This document shows positions 17,688-24,915 of a DNA stretch of 64,000 nucleotides, one piece after another. Positions within the stretch are counted from its first letter, which is position 1, and every line of letters starts with the position of its first letter. The notes beneath the pieces are model-generated. The model was given only the letters and a program-made list of their open reading frames with translations, searched no databases and was not told the origin of the DNA. This DNA comes from Candidatus Dormiibacter inghamiae (GTDB lineage Bacteria; Chloroflexota; Dormibacteria; Dormibacterales; Dormibacteraceae): assembly GCA_016464825.1 (NCBI GenBank), contig JAEKNQ010000054.1, positions 1 to 64,000 on the forward strand, written 5' to 3'. A program made the position numbers and the translations under genes.

Positions 17688-18566
17688 TCAGCCCCGGTAC
17701 ATGTGCTCGGGTCGGCCATGCACCCGAGCTCGATGGCGAAACAGAGCTCCCGCGTGCGGCTGCCGCGCGAGCTCCTCGGCTGTGAGACCGGTGCTCGCGC
17801 TCGTTATGAAGAGCTCGTCCAGATCCGGGCCGCCGAACGCACAGCTCGTGACTTTGCTCACAGGCATGCGCACTGTCCGATCCAGCCGGCCCTCGCCGTC
17901 ATACCGGTGAACCGCCCAACCCCCCCAGACTGCTACCCAGAGGAAGCCCTCAGCGTCAACCGCCATCCCGTCCGGTAAGCCTTCGGCAGCCTCCACCCGT
18001 ACGAGACGCCGGCGCCTGCCCAACTCACCTGCCTCAGGCTCGTAATCGAATGCGTCGACGCAGCCTGTCGGCGTGTCGATGTAGTAGAGGGTCCGGTCGT
18101 CAGGGCTCCAGCCGATACCGTTCGAGATCGTCACTCCGGCCAGCATGGCGGCGACCTGATGGTCTCGCTCGAGCCGGTAGAGGGTCCCCGCGCCCCGCCT
18201 GCCGTCATAGGCCATGGTGCCCGCCCAGAACCTGCCCCGGCTGTCGCAACGGCCGTCGTTGAAGCGCAGCCGGTTCGCGTTGTCGCCAACCTTGCTGAGC
18301 GGCCGAGCCGCCCCGGATCCGGCTTCGAGTGTGGCAAAGCCGTCCCGGACCGCCAGCACCGCCCCGCCCTCTGCCCGCAGCGCAGCAGCCCCGACGTGGC
18401 TGCCGACGTCGACAGCACTATCGCGGCCGGTCGCTGGATCGAAACGATGGACCTCACTCGCAAGGATGTCCAGCCAGATCAGCTCTGAGGAGCGATGGTC
18501 CCAGATCGGCCCCTCTCCCAGCTCGGCATGGGCGTCCAGGACAAGCTCAACTTCGTACCCGCTCAA
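17688..18566 (-). CDS. SMP-30/gluconolactonase-family sugar lactonase
   Basis: This 292-residue six-bladed beta-propeller shows the SMP-30 metal and structural motifs: AELGEGPIWDHRSSELIWLDI at the N-terminus (Glu ligand), NRLRFNDGRCDSRGRFWAGTM (Asn ligand), SNGIGWSPD, and VDAEGFLWVAVWGGWAVHRY with Asp ligand. It is expected to hydrolyse the sugar lactone made by the neighbouring dehydrogenase. I place the start at TTG 18566: it overlaps the SDR stop as TTGA and gives the family's normal length. The longer upstream reading is SDR antiframe sequence. Confidence 0.85.
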   Translation of the reverse strand: MSGYEVELVLDAHAELGEGPIWDHRSSELIWLDILASEVHRFDPATGRDSAVDVGSHVGAAALRAEGGAVLAVRDGFATLEAGSGAARPLSKVGDNANRLRFNDGRCDSRGRFWAGTMAYDGRRGAGTLYRLERDHQVAAMLAGVTISNGIGWSPDDRTLYYIDTPTGCVDAFDYEPEAGELGRRRRLVRVEAAEGLPDGMAVDAEGFLWVAVWGGWAVHRYDGEGRLDRTVRMPVSKVTSCAFGGPDLDELFITSASTGLTAEELARQPHAGALFRHRARVHGRPEHMYRG

Positions 18567-19327
18567 TTGCTGAACTGCGCGCTCAGGCCACCATCGACAA
18601 GATGAGCGGTGCCGGTGATGAAGCCCGCTTCGTCTGAGGCCAGGAAGGCGACCAGGTTGGCGACATCCGCCGGCGACCCGATCCTGCCCCGCGGATGCCT
18701 GGCCACCACTGCGGCCAGAGCGGCCTCCGGATTCTCCTGTCGCTCGAGCCATTCATCCACAAGATGAGTGTGAATCCAGCCTGGACAGACCGCCACCGCC
18801 CGCACCCCGGCAGGTCCGTAGTCGAGCGCCAGACTACGTGTCAGGCCGAGCAGCCCTGACTTAGCAGCGGCGTACGGAAACATGCCAGGCGTCGTCATGA
18901 AGGCGTGGATGGAAGCTATGTTGACTATCACGCCACCTCGATTTTGCATGCCCGGTAGCAGGTGCTTGCAGCAAAGCCAGGAGCCCTTCAGGTCGACGCC
19001 CATGAAGCCATCCCAATCGGTTTCCGCCATCTGCACAGCATCGAAGTAGGCGTTGACGCCTGCATTGTTGACCAGCACGCTGACCAGACCGAGGCGTTCA
19101 GTCGTGGCGTCACTGGCAGCCGCCACATCGGTCTCTAGCGAGACATCGCAGCGCAGGCATTCGACGCTGTCCGCGGGCGCATCGTAGTCCTTAGCCGAAA
19201 CTGGGCGGAGGTCCCACACCGCCACCCTGGCGCCTTCAGCGGCAAGTTTCTCGACGATTGCACGCCCGATTCCCTGGGCGCCGCCGGTCACGACCGCAAC
19301 CTGGCGGACCAGCCGGCCGGCCGTCAT
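18563..19327 (-). CDS. SDR-family sugar 1-dehydrogenase (probable galactose dehydrogenase)
   Basis: The 254-residue classical SDR has TGGAQGIG near residue 14, the NNAG motif, Ser in NIASIHA, the catalytic YAAAKSG and the C-terminal GTAHLVDGG. The Asp after beta2 (VWDLRP) favours NAD. Position in the operon, just before a lactonase and a sugar-acid dehydratase, argues that it oxidises an aldose (galactose, perhaps fucose or arabinose) at C1 to the lactone. It overlaps the IclR gene and the lactonase gene by 4 bp each. Confidence 0.8.
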   Translation of the reverse strand: MTAGRLVRQVAVVTGGAQGIGRAIVEKLAAEGARVAVWDLRPVSAKDYDAPADSVECLRCDVSLETDVAAASDATTERLGLVSVLVNNAGVNAYFDAVQMAETDWDGFMGVDLKGSWLCCKHLLPGMQNRGGVIVNIASIHAFMTTPGMFPYAAAKSGLLGLTRSLALDYGPAGVRAVAVCPGWIHTHLVDEWLERQENPEAALAAVVARHPRGRIGSPADVANLVAFLASDEAGFITGTAHLVDGGLSAQFSN

Positions 19328-20166
19328 GACTTGCCGACGGCGGCGGCGGGTAGTGCTTCGTCAAGTGGGGCGCCCCGATAACCCAGCCGGCGCGAGATGT
19401 TGGCCGCCGCCGAGAGCACATGACTGGCCATGTCGCTGTCCGCCAGCTCCTGAGGCATCCGGTCGCTCGGGCCGGCGACACTGATAGCCGCCACCACCTC
19501 ACCGTCGTGGTCGCGAACCGGCGCGGCGATGCAGCGAACCCCCGCCTCCCGCTCCTCATCGTCCAGCGCGTAGCCGCGGCGGCGAATCCTTCCCAGCTCG
19601 TCCATCAAACTCGCAGCGGTCGTGATGGTGTGTGGCGTCAGGCGCGGGAACGTCTGCATCGAGGCCCAGGCCCCGACCAGCTCGCGAGGACGGAAGGCAA
19701 GCTGGGCCTTCCCCAGACCAGTGCAGTAGGCGGGGAGGATCGCCCCCGCCCGTGACTTCATGTACCCCACTGGCTGTCGTGAGAGCACACGCTCCAAGTA
19801 CACCACCTGCCATTCGTCCAGGACCGCGATCTGAGTGGTCTCGCCGGTCACATCCCGCAGCCACTCTAAGTGCGGCAGCGCCTCCGTGCGCAAGTCGACG
19901 CTGTCTCGTGCGGCGGCGCCGAGAATGAAGCACTTGTAGCCCAACGAGTATCCGTTGCCGGACTTGTGCACGTAGCCCATCTCCTCCAGCGTGCGGACCA
20001 GCCGGAAGGCAGTGGCGCGGGGTACGCCGGTCGCGGCGGTCAGTTCGGCCAGCGATTTTGATCGGTCGCCATCCGCCAGCGCCTCCAACAACTCGAGTAC
20101 CTTACGGGCTGCCTGAACCCGGTACCGGGACGACGGCGGTTCTCCGGTAGTGGAACGGCGCTTCAT
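19324..20166 (-). CDS. IclR-family transcriptional regulator
   Basis: The 280-residue regulator has an N-terminal winged helix (SLAELTAATGVPRATAFRLVRTLEEMGYV, ~39-67) and an effector-binding GAF-like IclR domain (STGLGKAQLAF-type block, then RRRGYALDDEEREAGVRCIAAPVRDHDGEVVAAISVAGP). It heads the sugar-acid operon and is translated in an overlapping chain with the dehydrogenase. It probably senses the sugar, the acid or the keto-deoxy acid. TAGACT lies 8 nt upstream of its ATG, so its message may be nearly leaderless. Confidence 0.9.
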   Translation of the reverse strand: MKRRSTTGEPPSSRYRVQAARKVLELLEALADGDRSKSLAELTAATGVPRATAFRLVRTLEEMGYVHKSGNGYSLGYKCFILGAAARDSVDLRTEALPHLEWLRDVTGETTQIAVLDEWQVVYLERVLSRQPVGYMKSRAGAILPAYCTGLGKAQLAFRPRELVGAWASMQTFPRLTPHTITTAASLMDELGRIRRRGYALDDEEREAGVRCIAAPVRDHDGEVVAAISVAGPSDRMPQELADSDMASHVLSAAANISRRLGYRGAPLDEALPAAAVGKS

Positions 20167-20323
20167 CCACCGAGAGTCTAGTGTCGGTGGACCATCAGAT
20201 TCGCGGCATCTCGCGGGATCGGCAGCTGGGGCGACGAATGGGCGGCCAAAGGACGAGCTCGAGGTCTTTCACCGCCTGGCTACTAACGATGCCGCTTGGC
20301 GATCGACGATCTCAGCGCCTGAT

Positions 20324-21073
20324 TCATCGGGGCAGCGCCTGCAAGCTCTCTACGAGCTCGGTCGCCCGCCGGCGGATCACTTCAGGGTCGCGGGCTCCCG
20401 TGAGCCAGCCGCCCATTGCTACAGCCACTGCGCCTGCCGCGATCAGCTCCCCCGCGGTCTCCAGTGTGACGCCCCCGGTTGGGATGAGGGGGATCTCAGG
20501 CAGAGGACCCCTCATCTCGCGCACGAAGTCCTGACCAGTTGTGGAGGCGGGAAACAGCTTGACCGCAGCCGCTCCGGCCCGCCAGGCTTGGATGATTTCG
20601 GTTGGAGTACAGCCACCTGGAAAGGCGGGAATACCGCGGTCAAGGCACCAGCCGATCAGCTCTTCATCCACGTGCGGCATCACCAAGAACGAAGCGCCGG
20701 AGGCGACTGCCCTCGCTGCCGTCGGAAGGTCGAGCACGGTGCCGGCGCCGATCAGGAGCTCCGCCTCGCCATACCGCTTGCGAAGAGACTCAATGGCTGG
20801 GAGAACGTCCTGGCTGTTGAGGGTGAGCTCAAACGCCCGGATCCCACCCGCTACGAGTGCCTGCGCGACCGCCTGCACGCTGTCGGGCTCCAGGCCGCGA
20901 CCGATCGCGATCACTCGGGTCTCCAGTATCGGAAGGGGTACTAAAGGCCTGGACGAAGCGACTGCCTTGAGGTGGGCGGCCGCTCGAACTGGCTGCCGGG
21001 CGGCGTTCAACGAGCGCCTCGGGTCTGCTTCCACGGCCACGTTGACACTACCATTTGCCGCTTGTATGCTCAA
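20324..21073 (-). CDS. KDPG/KDPGal aldolase family protein
   Basis: The class I aldolase core is clear: VIAIGRG, the catalytic Glu in AFELTLNS, the IGAGTV strand, PGGCTPTEI, the Schiff-base lysine in AAVKLFPAS and the phosphate-binding IPTGGV and AVAMGGWL loops. It cleaves a 2-keto-3-deoxy-6-phospho-sugar acid into pyruvate and glyceraldehyde-3-phosphate, completing the pathway encoded by the neighbouring operon. The true start is uncertain. TTG 21073 gives a 50-residue extension rich in Arg/Ala that is unusual for the family, but I see no better start codon near the core. Divergent from the importer operon. Confidence 0.82.
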   Translation of the reverse strand: MSIQAANGSVNVAVEADPRRSLNAARQPVRAAAHLKAVASSRPLVPLPILETRVIAIGRGLEPDSVQAVAQALVAGGIRAFELTLNSQDVLPAIESLRKRYGEAELLIGAGTVLDLPTAARAVASGASFLVMPHVDEELIGWCLDRGIPAFPGGCTPTEIIQAWRAGAAAVKLFPASTTGQDFVREMRGPLPEIPLIPTGGVTLETAGELIAAGAVAVAMGGWLTGARDPEVIRRRATELVESLQALPR

Positions 21074-21147
21074 GCCGCAAGAGTCTTATCTCGGCTACTG
21101 AGACACACCAATAGCAACCAGAGCAATCTTGGAGGAGGCGGATTTCG

Positions 21148-22167
21148 ATGAGTCATTCACATCCGGGTAGGGGCTTACAGCTCCGAGTCGTGGCGTCGCT
21201 GGCCGGGCTGGTTCTCCTTGCCTGCGGCGGCAGCGGTAGCGGCAGCTCCTCGAGCGCCAAGAAACCATTGCTGGTAGCGATTTACAAGAGCGGCACCCAG
21301 CAGTACTTCATCGATCAGGCCACCGGCTTCAAGGCTCAGGCCACGCAACTCGGCGCGGATACCAAGGTTTATGACGTGGCGCTGGACGGCAACAAGGCAG
21401 TCAACACAGTCAATGACGCCATTGCGGCCGGAGCCAGCGGGATTGGCATCACCGTCCCTGACCAGAAGATCGGGCCCGCGGTAGCTCGCGCCGCCAAGGA
21501 CGCCAAGATTCCGCTGGTTGCGACCGACGACGCCATCAGCGACAGCTCTGGCGCTCCGGTGCCATTCGTCGGCTTTGACGGTCGCGACATGGGTACCAAA
21601 GTCGGCCAGGAAGCAGGCAAAGAGCTTGCGACGGACGGTTGGTTGAAGGATTCGTCGAAGAAGGTGGCCGCACTTGTGGTCGAGGCTCCGACGGTGAGCG
21701 TCATCGTTGACCGCACCACTGCCGAAAGGGAGCAGCTCAAGAAGGCTGGCATGACCGCCGACCAGCTCATCACAGTTCCTTACTCGGGTGAGACCGACTC
21801 GGCTCTTCAGGCGGCGGGTCCCGTGCTCACTGCCCATCCTCAAATCACCAACTGGGTGGTCGTCGGGGGCAACGATGAAGGCGTCAAGGGTACGCTGCTT
21901 GCGCTTCAAAACGCCGGCATCAAACCAGACAATGTGATCGGCGTGGGACTCGGCGCCTACGAGGCGTGCAAGCCCTGGGCCGCCAGCCAGCCCAGCGGTT
22001 TCAAGTCGGCGCTCTACATCTCAGGCAAGGATGTCGGCCAGGCCGCCGCCAAGGTGCTCTATGACAACGTCAAGAACAACACCAAACTGCCTGCCAAGAC
22101 CATTGCCAAGACCACCATTGTGAACAAGGACAACTACAAACAGGTCGGGGTTGCCTGCACTCAGTAG
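21148..22167 (+). CDS. sugar ABC transporter substrate-binding lipoprotein (AraF-like)
   Basis: The 339-residue periplasmic-binding-protein-type lipoprotein has a signal segment ending LVLLACGG, so the lipid-attached Cys is near residue 26, followed by a Gly/Ser linker. The mature fold is the type I sugar-binding kind. It resembles L-arabinose-binding protein more than RbsB in VPDQKIGPAVARAAK, VATDDAISD, HPQITNWVVVGGNDEGV and VIGVGLGAYEA. AraF proteins bind arabinose and also galactose, which fits the galactose context. Strong ribosome site GGAGGAGG 9 nt before the ATG. First gene of a three-gene importer operon. Confidence 0.88.
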   Translation: MSHSHPGRGLQLRVVASLAGLVLLACGGSGSGSSSSAKKPLLVAIYKSGTQQYFIDQATGFKAQATQLGADTKVYDVALDGNKAVNTVNDAIAAGASGIGITVPDQKIGPAVARAAKDAKIPLVATDDAISDSSGAPVPFVGFDGRDMGTKVGQEAGKELATDGWLKDSSKKVAALVVEAPTVSVIVDRTTAEREQLKKAGMTADQLITVPYSGETDSALQAAGPVLTAHPQITNWVVVGGNDEGVKGTLLALQNAGIKPDNVIGVGLGAYEACKPWAASQPSGFKSALYISGKDVGQAAAKVLYDNVKNNTKLPAKTIAKTTIVNKDNYKQVGVACTQ

Positions 22168-23716
22168 CCCTCCTTCCCCAGGGTCGGCCGGCGGCGGAGC
22201 CGGAGCCGGTGACGCTCTTCTCATAGAGAAGGTCAGCAAAGGCTTCGCCAACGTGCAGGCCTTGAGTGACGTCTCACTCGAGGTCCGCCCGGGTGAAGTC
22301 TTGGCGCTTATGGGCGAGAACGGCGCGGGCAAGTCAACGCTTCTCAGGATCCTGAGCGGCGACTACCAGCCCGACCAGGGCTGGCTCACTTTGGCCGGAC
22401 AGCGCCTCACGTTTGCCTCGCCAAGGCAGGCTCGACAGTCAGGGATCCGGGTGATCTACCAGGAGGCCGAGATAATACCTGGGGTGGACGTCGCGGAGAA
22501 CATCTACGCGGGGGAGCTGCCGCGCCGGGGCCCGTTTGTCGATCGGGGACGTCTGGCTGCTCTGGTGCGGGAGGCAATCAAGGAGTACGGCTTCGGCACG
22601 GTGCTGCCCGCGCATGCGGATGGTGACAAGCTCTCACCGGCTCAGCGACAGCTGGTCGAGATACTGCGAGCGCTCAAGTCGGGGGTCAAGGTCCTCGCTC
22701 TCGACGAACCGACCTCATCGCTGACCGACGAGCAAGTTGAGTCGCTCTTTGTGCTGATCCGCCGCCTGCGCTCCGAGGGGGTTGCCATCATCTATGTCTC
22801 CCACCGCATGCGGGAGATGTTGCAAATCGCCGACCGGATAGCTGTCTTGCGTGATGGCAGATTGGTAGCCGTGCGGCCGGTGAAAGAGACCAGCGAGGGC
22901 GAGATCGTCAGGCTGATGGTCGGACGGGACCTGACCGATGTGCTTGAGCGGACACCGTCCGCCAGCAGCCGAATAGTGCTGCGAGTCCGAGACTTGAACA
23001 GCGATTGGCACCGTGGAATCAGCTTCGAGATCAAGGCAGGCGAGGTTCTGGGATTCGCCGGCCTGGTGGGAGCCGGTCGGACTGAACTGGCCAAGGTCGT
23101 GTTTGGCGACTACCGGCGTAACTCGGGCACCATCGAGGTGGATGGCCGAGCGGTTGACATTCGGCATCCCTCGCACGCGATCGCAGCAGGTATCGGACTG
23201 GCGCCGGAGGACCGAAAGGGCGACGGGTTGGTGCTGATCCGTAGTGTCCAGGAGAACGTGGCCCTCGCAATCCTTCGACGGTTGTCGCGCTTCAGGTTCA
23301 TCCGTGCGGCTCTGGAGCGGAGGGTGGTCAGGGAGTATGTCGACCGGCTTCGGATCAGGACTCCGTCCATTGGCCAGCAGGTCGCCAAACTGTCGGGCGG
23401 CAACCAGCAGAAGGTTGTGCTGGCGCGATGGCTGGCAGCGCACCCCAAGGTGCTGATCCTGGACGAGCCCACGCGGGGCATCGATGTCGGCGCCAAGGCG
23501 GAGATCTACAGGTTGATCAACGAGCTCGCCAATGAAGGCATCGGCATCATGCTGATCTCCTCCGAGCTGCCCGAGATCCTGGGCCTTGCTGATCGCGTGC
23601 TGGTGATGCAGAAAGGCCGCATCACGGGTGAGCTGTCGGCCGCTGAAGCGACCGAGGAAAAGGTCCTCGAACTGGCCATGCTTGATCAACTGACCGTTGA
23701 AAGCGAGACCGCCTAG
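22151..23716 (+). CDS. sugar ABC transporter ATP-binding protein (AraG/RbsA/MglA type)
   Basis: This 521-residue tandem ATPase has two nucleotide-binding domains. The first has Walker A GENGAGKSTLLRIL, a divergent signature KLSPAQRQLVEI and Walker B LALDEPTSSLT. The second has the degenerate P-loop typical of the family (GLVGAGRTELAKVVFG), signature LSGGNQQKVVLARWL and LILDEPTRGIDVGAKAEI. This is the carbohydrate-uptake (CUT2) class. The start is probably TTG 22151, overlapping the binding-protein gene by 17 bp; the following residues are a Gly/Ala-rich extension and I see no other start codon before the first strand. Confidence 0.9.
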   Translation: MPALSSPPSPGSAGGGAGAGDALLIEKVSKGFANVQALSDVSLEVRPGEVLALMGENGAGKSTLLRILSGDYQPDQGWLTLAGQRLTFASPRQARQSGIRVIYQEAEIIPGVDVAENIYAGELPRRGPFVDRGRLAALVREAIKEYGFGTVLPAHADGDKLSPAQRQLVEILRALKSGVKVLALDEPTSSLTDEQVESLFVLIRRLRSEGVAIIYVSHRMREMLQIADRIAVLRDGRLVAVRPVKETSEGEIVRLMVGRDLTDVLERTPSASSRIVLRVRDLNSDWHRGISFEIKAGEVLGFAGLVGAGRTELAKVVFGDYRRNSGTIEVDGRAVDIRHPSHAIAAGIGLAPEDRKGDGLVLIRSVQENVALAILRRLSRFRFIRAALERRVVREYVDRLRIRTPSIGQQVAKLSGGNQQKVVLARWLAAHPKVLILDEPTRGIDVGAKAEIYRLINELANEGIGIMLISSELPEILGLADRVLVMQKGRITGELSAAEATEEKVLELAMLDQLTVESETA

Positions 23717-24780
23717 TGTCCGTGAACGGACCGGAGAGCCGCGGGGCAAAGGCAGGCGGCAGATCTCGCAGACCTGAGATTCCCGGGACTGTCCGCCGTG
23801 TCTTTTCCAGGGTTGACACCGAGAGCCTGTCCCTGATCATCGCACTCGCCCTCTTGGTGATCGCCATCGCCAGCCAGACTGATAAGTTCTTCCTGCCCAG
23901 GAATCTGCTCAACATCGGCCAGAACGTCTCTGTCCTCGGGCTGGTGGCGGTTGGCGAGACGATAGTAATTCTCGCGGGCGCCCTCGACATCTCAGTCGGC
24001 TCAATCGCCGGTGTCGCCTCGGTGACGGCAGCGATCGCCCTCCAGCACACGTCGCTCGCGGGCGGGGGAGTGGCCGCCGGACTGATGATCGGCCTGGCTT
24101 TTGGAGTCGCCAACGGGCTTGTCGTCACAGTGCTGCGGGTCAACCCGGTCATAGCCACGCTGGCCACATTCGCGGCTTTTCGGGGAATCGCCTTCCTGCT
24201 CGCTCCGGGGGGCAAACCGGTAGGAGTCTCCAATGAGGGGTTCATCAATATCGGCGTCGGCCGCATCTTCGATACCGACACGTTCCCAGGCATCCCCGTT
24301 TCGCTCCTGCTCTTGATCGGCGTCGCCGCCGCGGTTGAGGTGATGCTGCGCTACACGGACTTCGGACGCTCCATTTACGCGATGGGCGGCAATCCAGCGG
24401 CGGCGCGCTTGGCCGGCATCAGCCTGAACCGGATGAGGATCGCCATCTACGGCATCTCCGGAGCTTTGGCCGGGCTCGCCGGCATTGTCGTCACCGCCCG
24501 AGTCACCGCCGGCGAGCCCGCCTCAGGCACCCAGGGCCTCGAGCTGCAGGCGATCACCGCTGTGCTCCTGGGCGGGGCAGCTCTGACCGGCGGCAAGGGC
24601 AGCGTGATCGCCACCATGCTTGCAGTTCTCCTGGTTGGCACCCTCACAGACGGCATGAACCTGCTCGGCATCCAGACGTTCTATCAGGACGTAGCCCAGG
24701 GGCTTCTCCTGATCACCGCTGTCGCGATCGGACAGTATCGGGCGGCGCGAGCCGAACGCGCGCGAACTCGCACCGGCTGA
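23716..24780 (+). CDS. sugar ABC transporter permease (AraH/RbsC type)
   Basis: The 354-residue polytopic membrane protein of the CUT2 permease family shows the signatures LVAVGETIVILAGALDISVGSIAG, NPVIATLATFAAFRGIAF and AMGGNPAAARLAGISLNRMRI, with a late LLGGAALTGGKGSV. An N-terminal hydrophilic stretch of about 40 residues precedes the first helix. The GTG start shares one base with the ATPase stop. It forms the membrane channel of the galactose/arabinose-type importer. Confidence 0.9.
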   Translation: MSVNGPESRGAKAGGRSRRPEIPGTVRRVFSRVDTESLSLIIALALLVIAIASQTDKFFLPRNLLNIGQNVSVLGLVAVGETIVILAGALDISVGSIAGVASVTAAIALQHTSLAGGGVAAGLMIGLAFGVANGLVVTVLRVNPVIATLATFAAFRGIAFLLAPGGKPVGVSNEGFINIGVGRIFDTDTFPGIPVSLLLLIGVAAAVEVMLRYTDFGRSIYAMGGNPAAARLAGISLNRMRIAIYGISGALAGLAGIVVTARVTAGEPASGTQGLELQAITAVLLGGAALTGGKGSVIATMLAVLLVGTLTDGMNLLGIQTFYQDVAQGLLLITAVAIGQYRAARAERARTRTG

Positions 24781-24824
24781 GAGCACTTCAGTCACGGGGA
24801 ACCTGCGGTCCTGGTGGCGACTTG

Positions 24825-24853
24825 TTGACGCCGGTGACGCCAAGTGATAATCT
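24825..24853 (+). promoter_or_regulatory. sigma-70-type promoter of the alpha-galactosidase gene
   Basis: TTGACG (24825-24830) and TAATCT (24848-24853) are separated by exactly 17 bp. AATCTCA (24849-24855) is repeated in inverted orientation as TGAGATT (24882-24888), with inner pairing CACcTGC/GCAGTG. This forms a stem-loop or bipartite operator across the start region, a plausible site for control by the sugar regulator. Confidence 0.5.
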
Positions 24854-24915
24854 CATATTTGCACCTGCTTGTTTCATGCAGTGAGATTGTCCATTCGGGA
24901 CCAGGGAGAAGAACC

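Noticed and set aside
16813-17910. 365-codon plus-strand open frame opposite the dehydratase gene
   Set aside because: Antisense to a well-conserved enzyme; translation has no family features.
21074-21147. Possible IclR operator between aldolase and importer genes (GTCT...GAGAC)
   Set aside because: Arms are only a few bases and imperfect; not enough to support a site.
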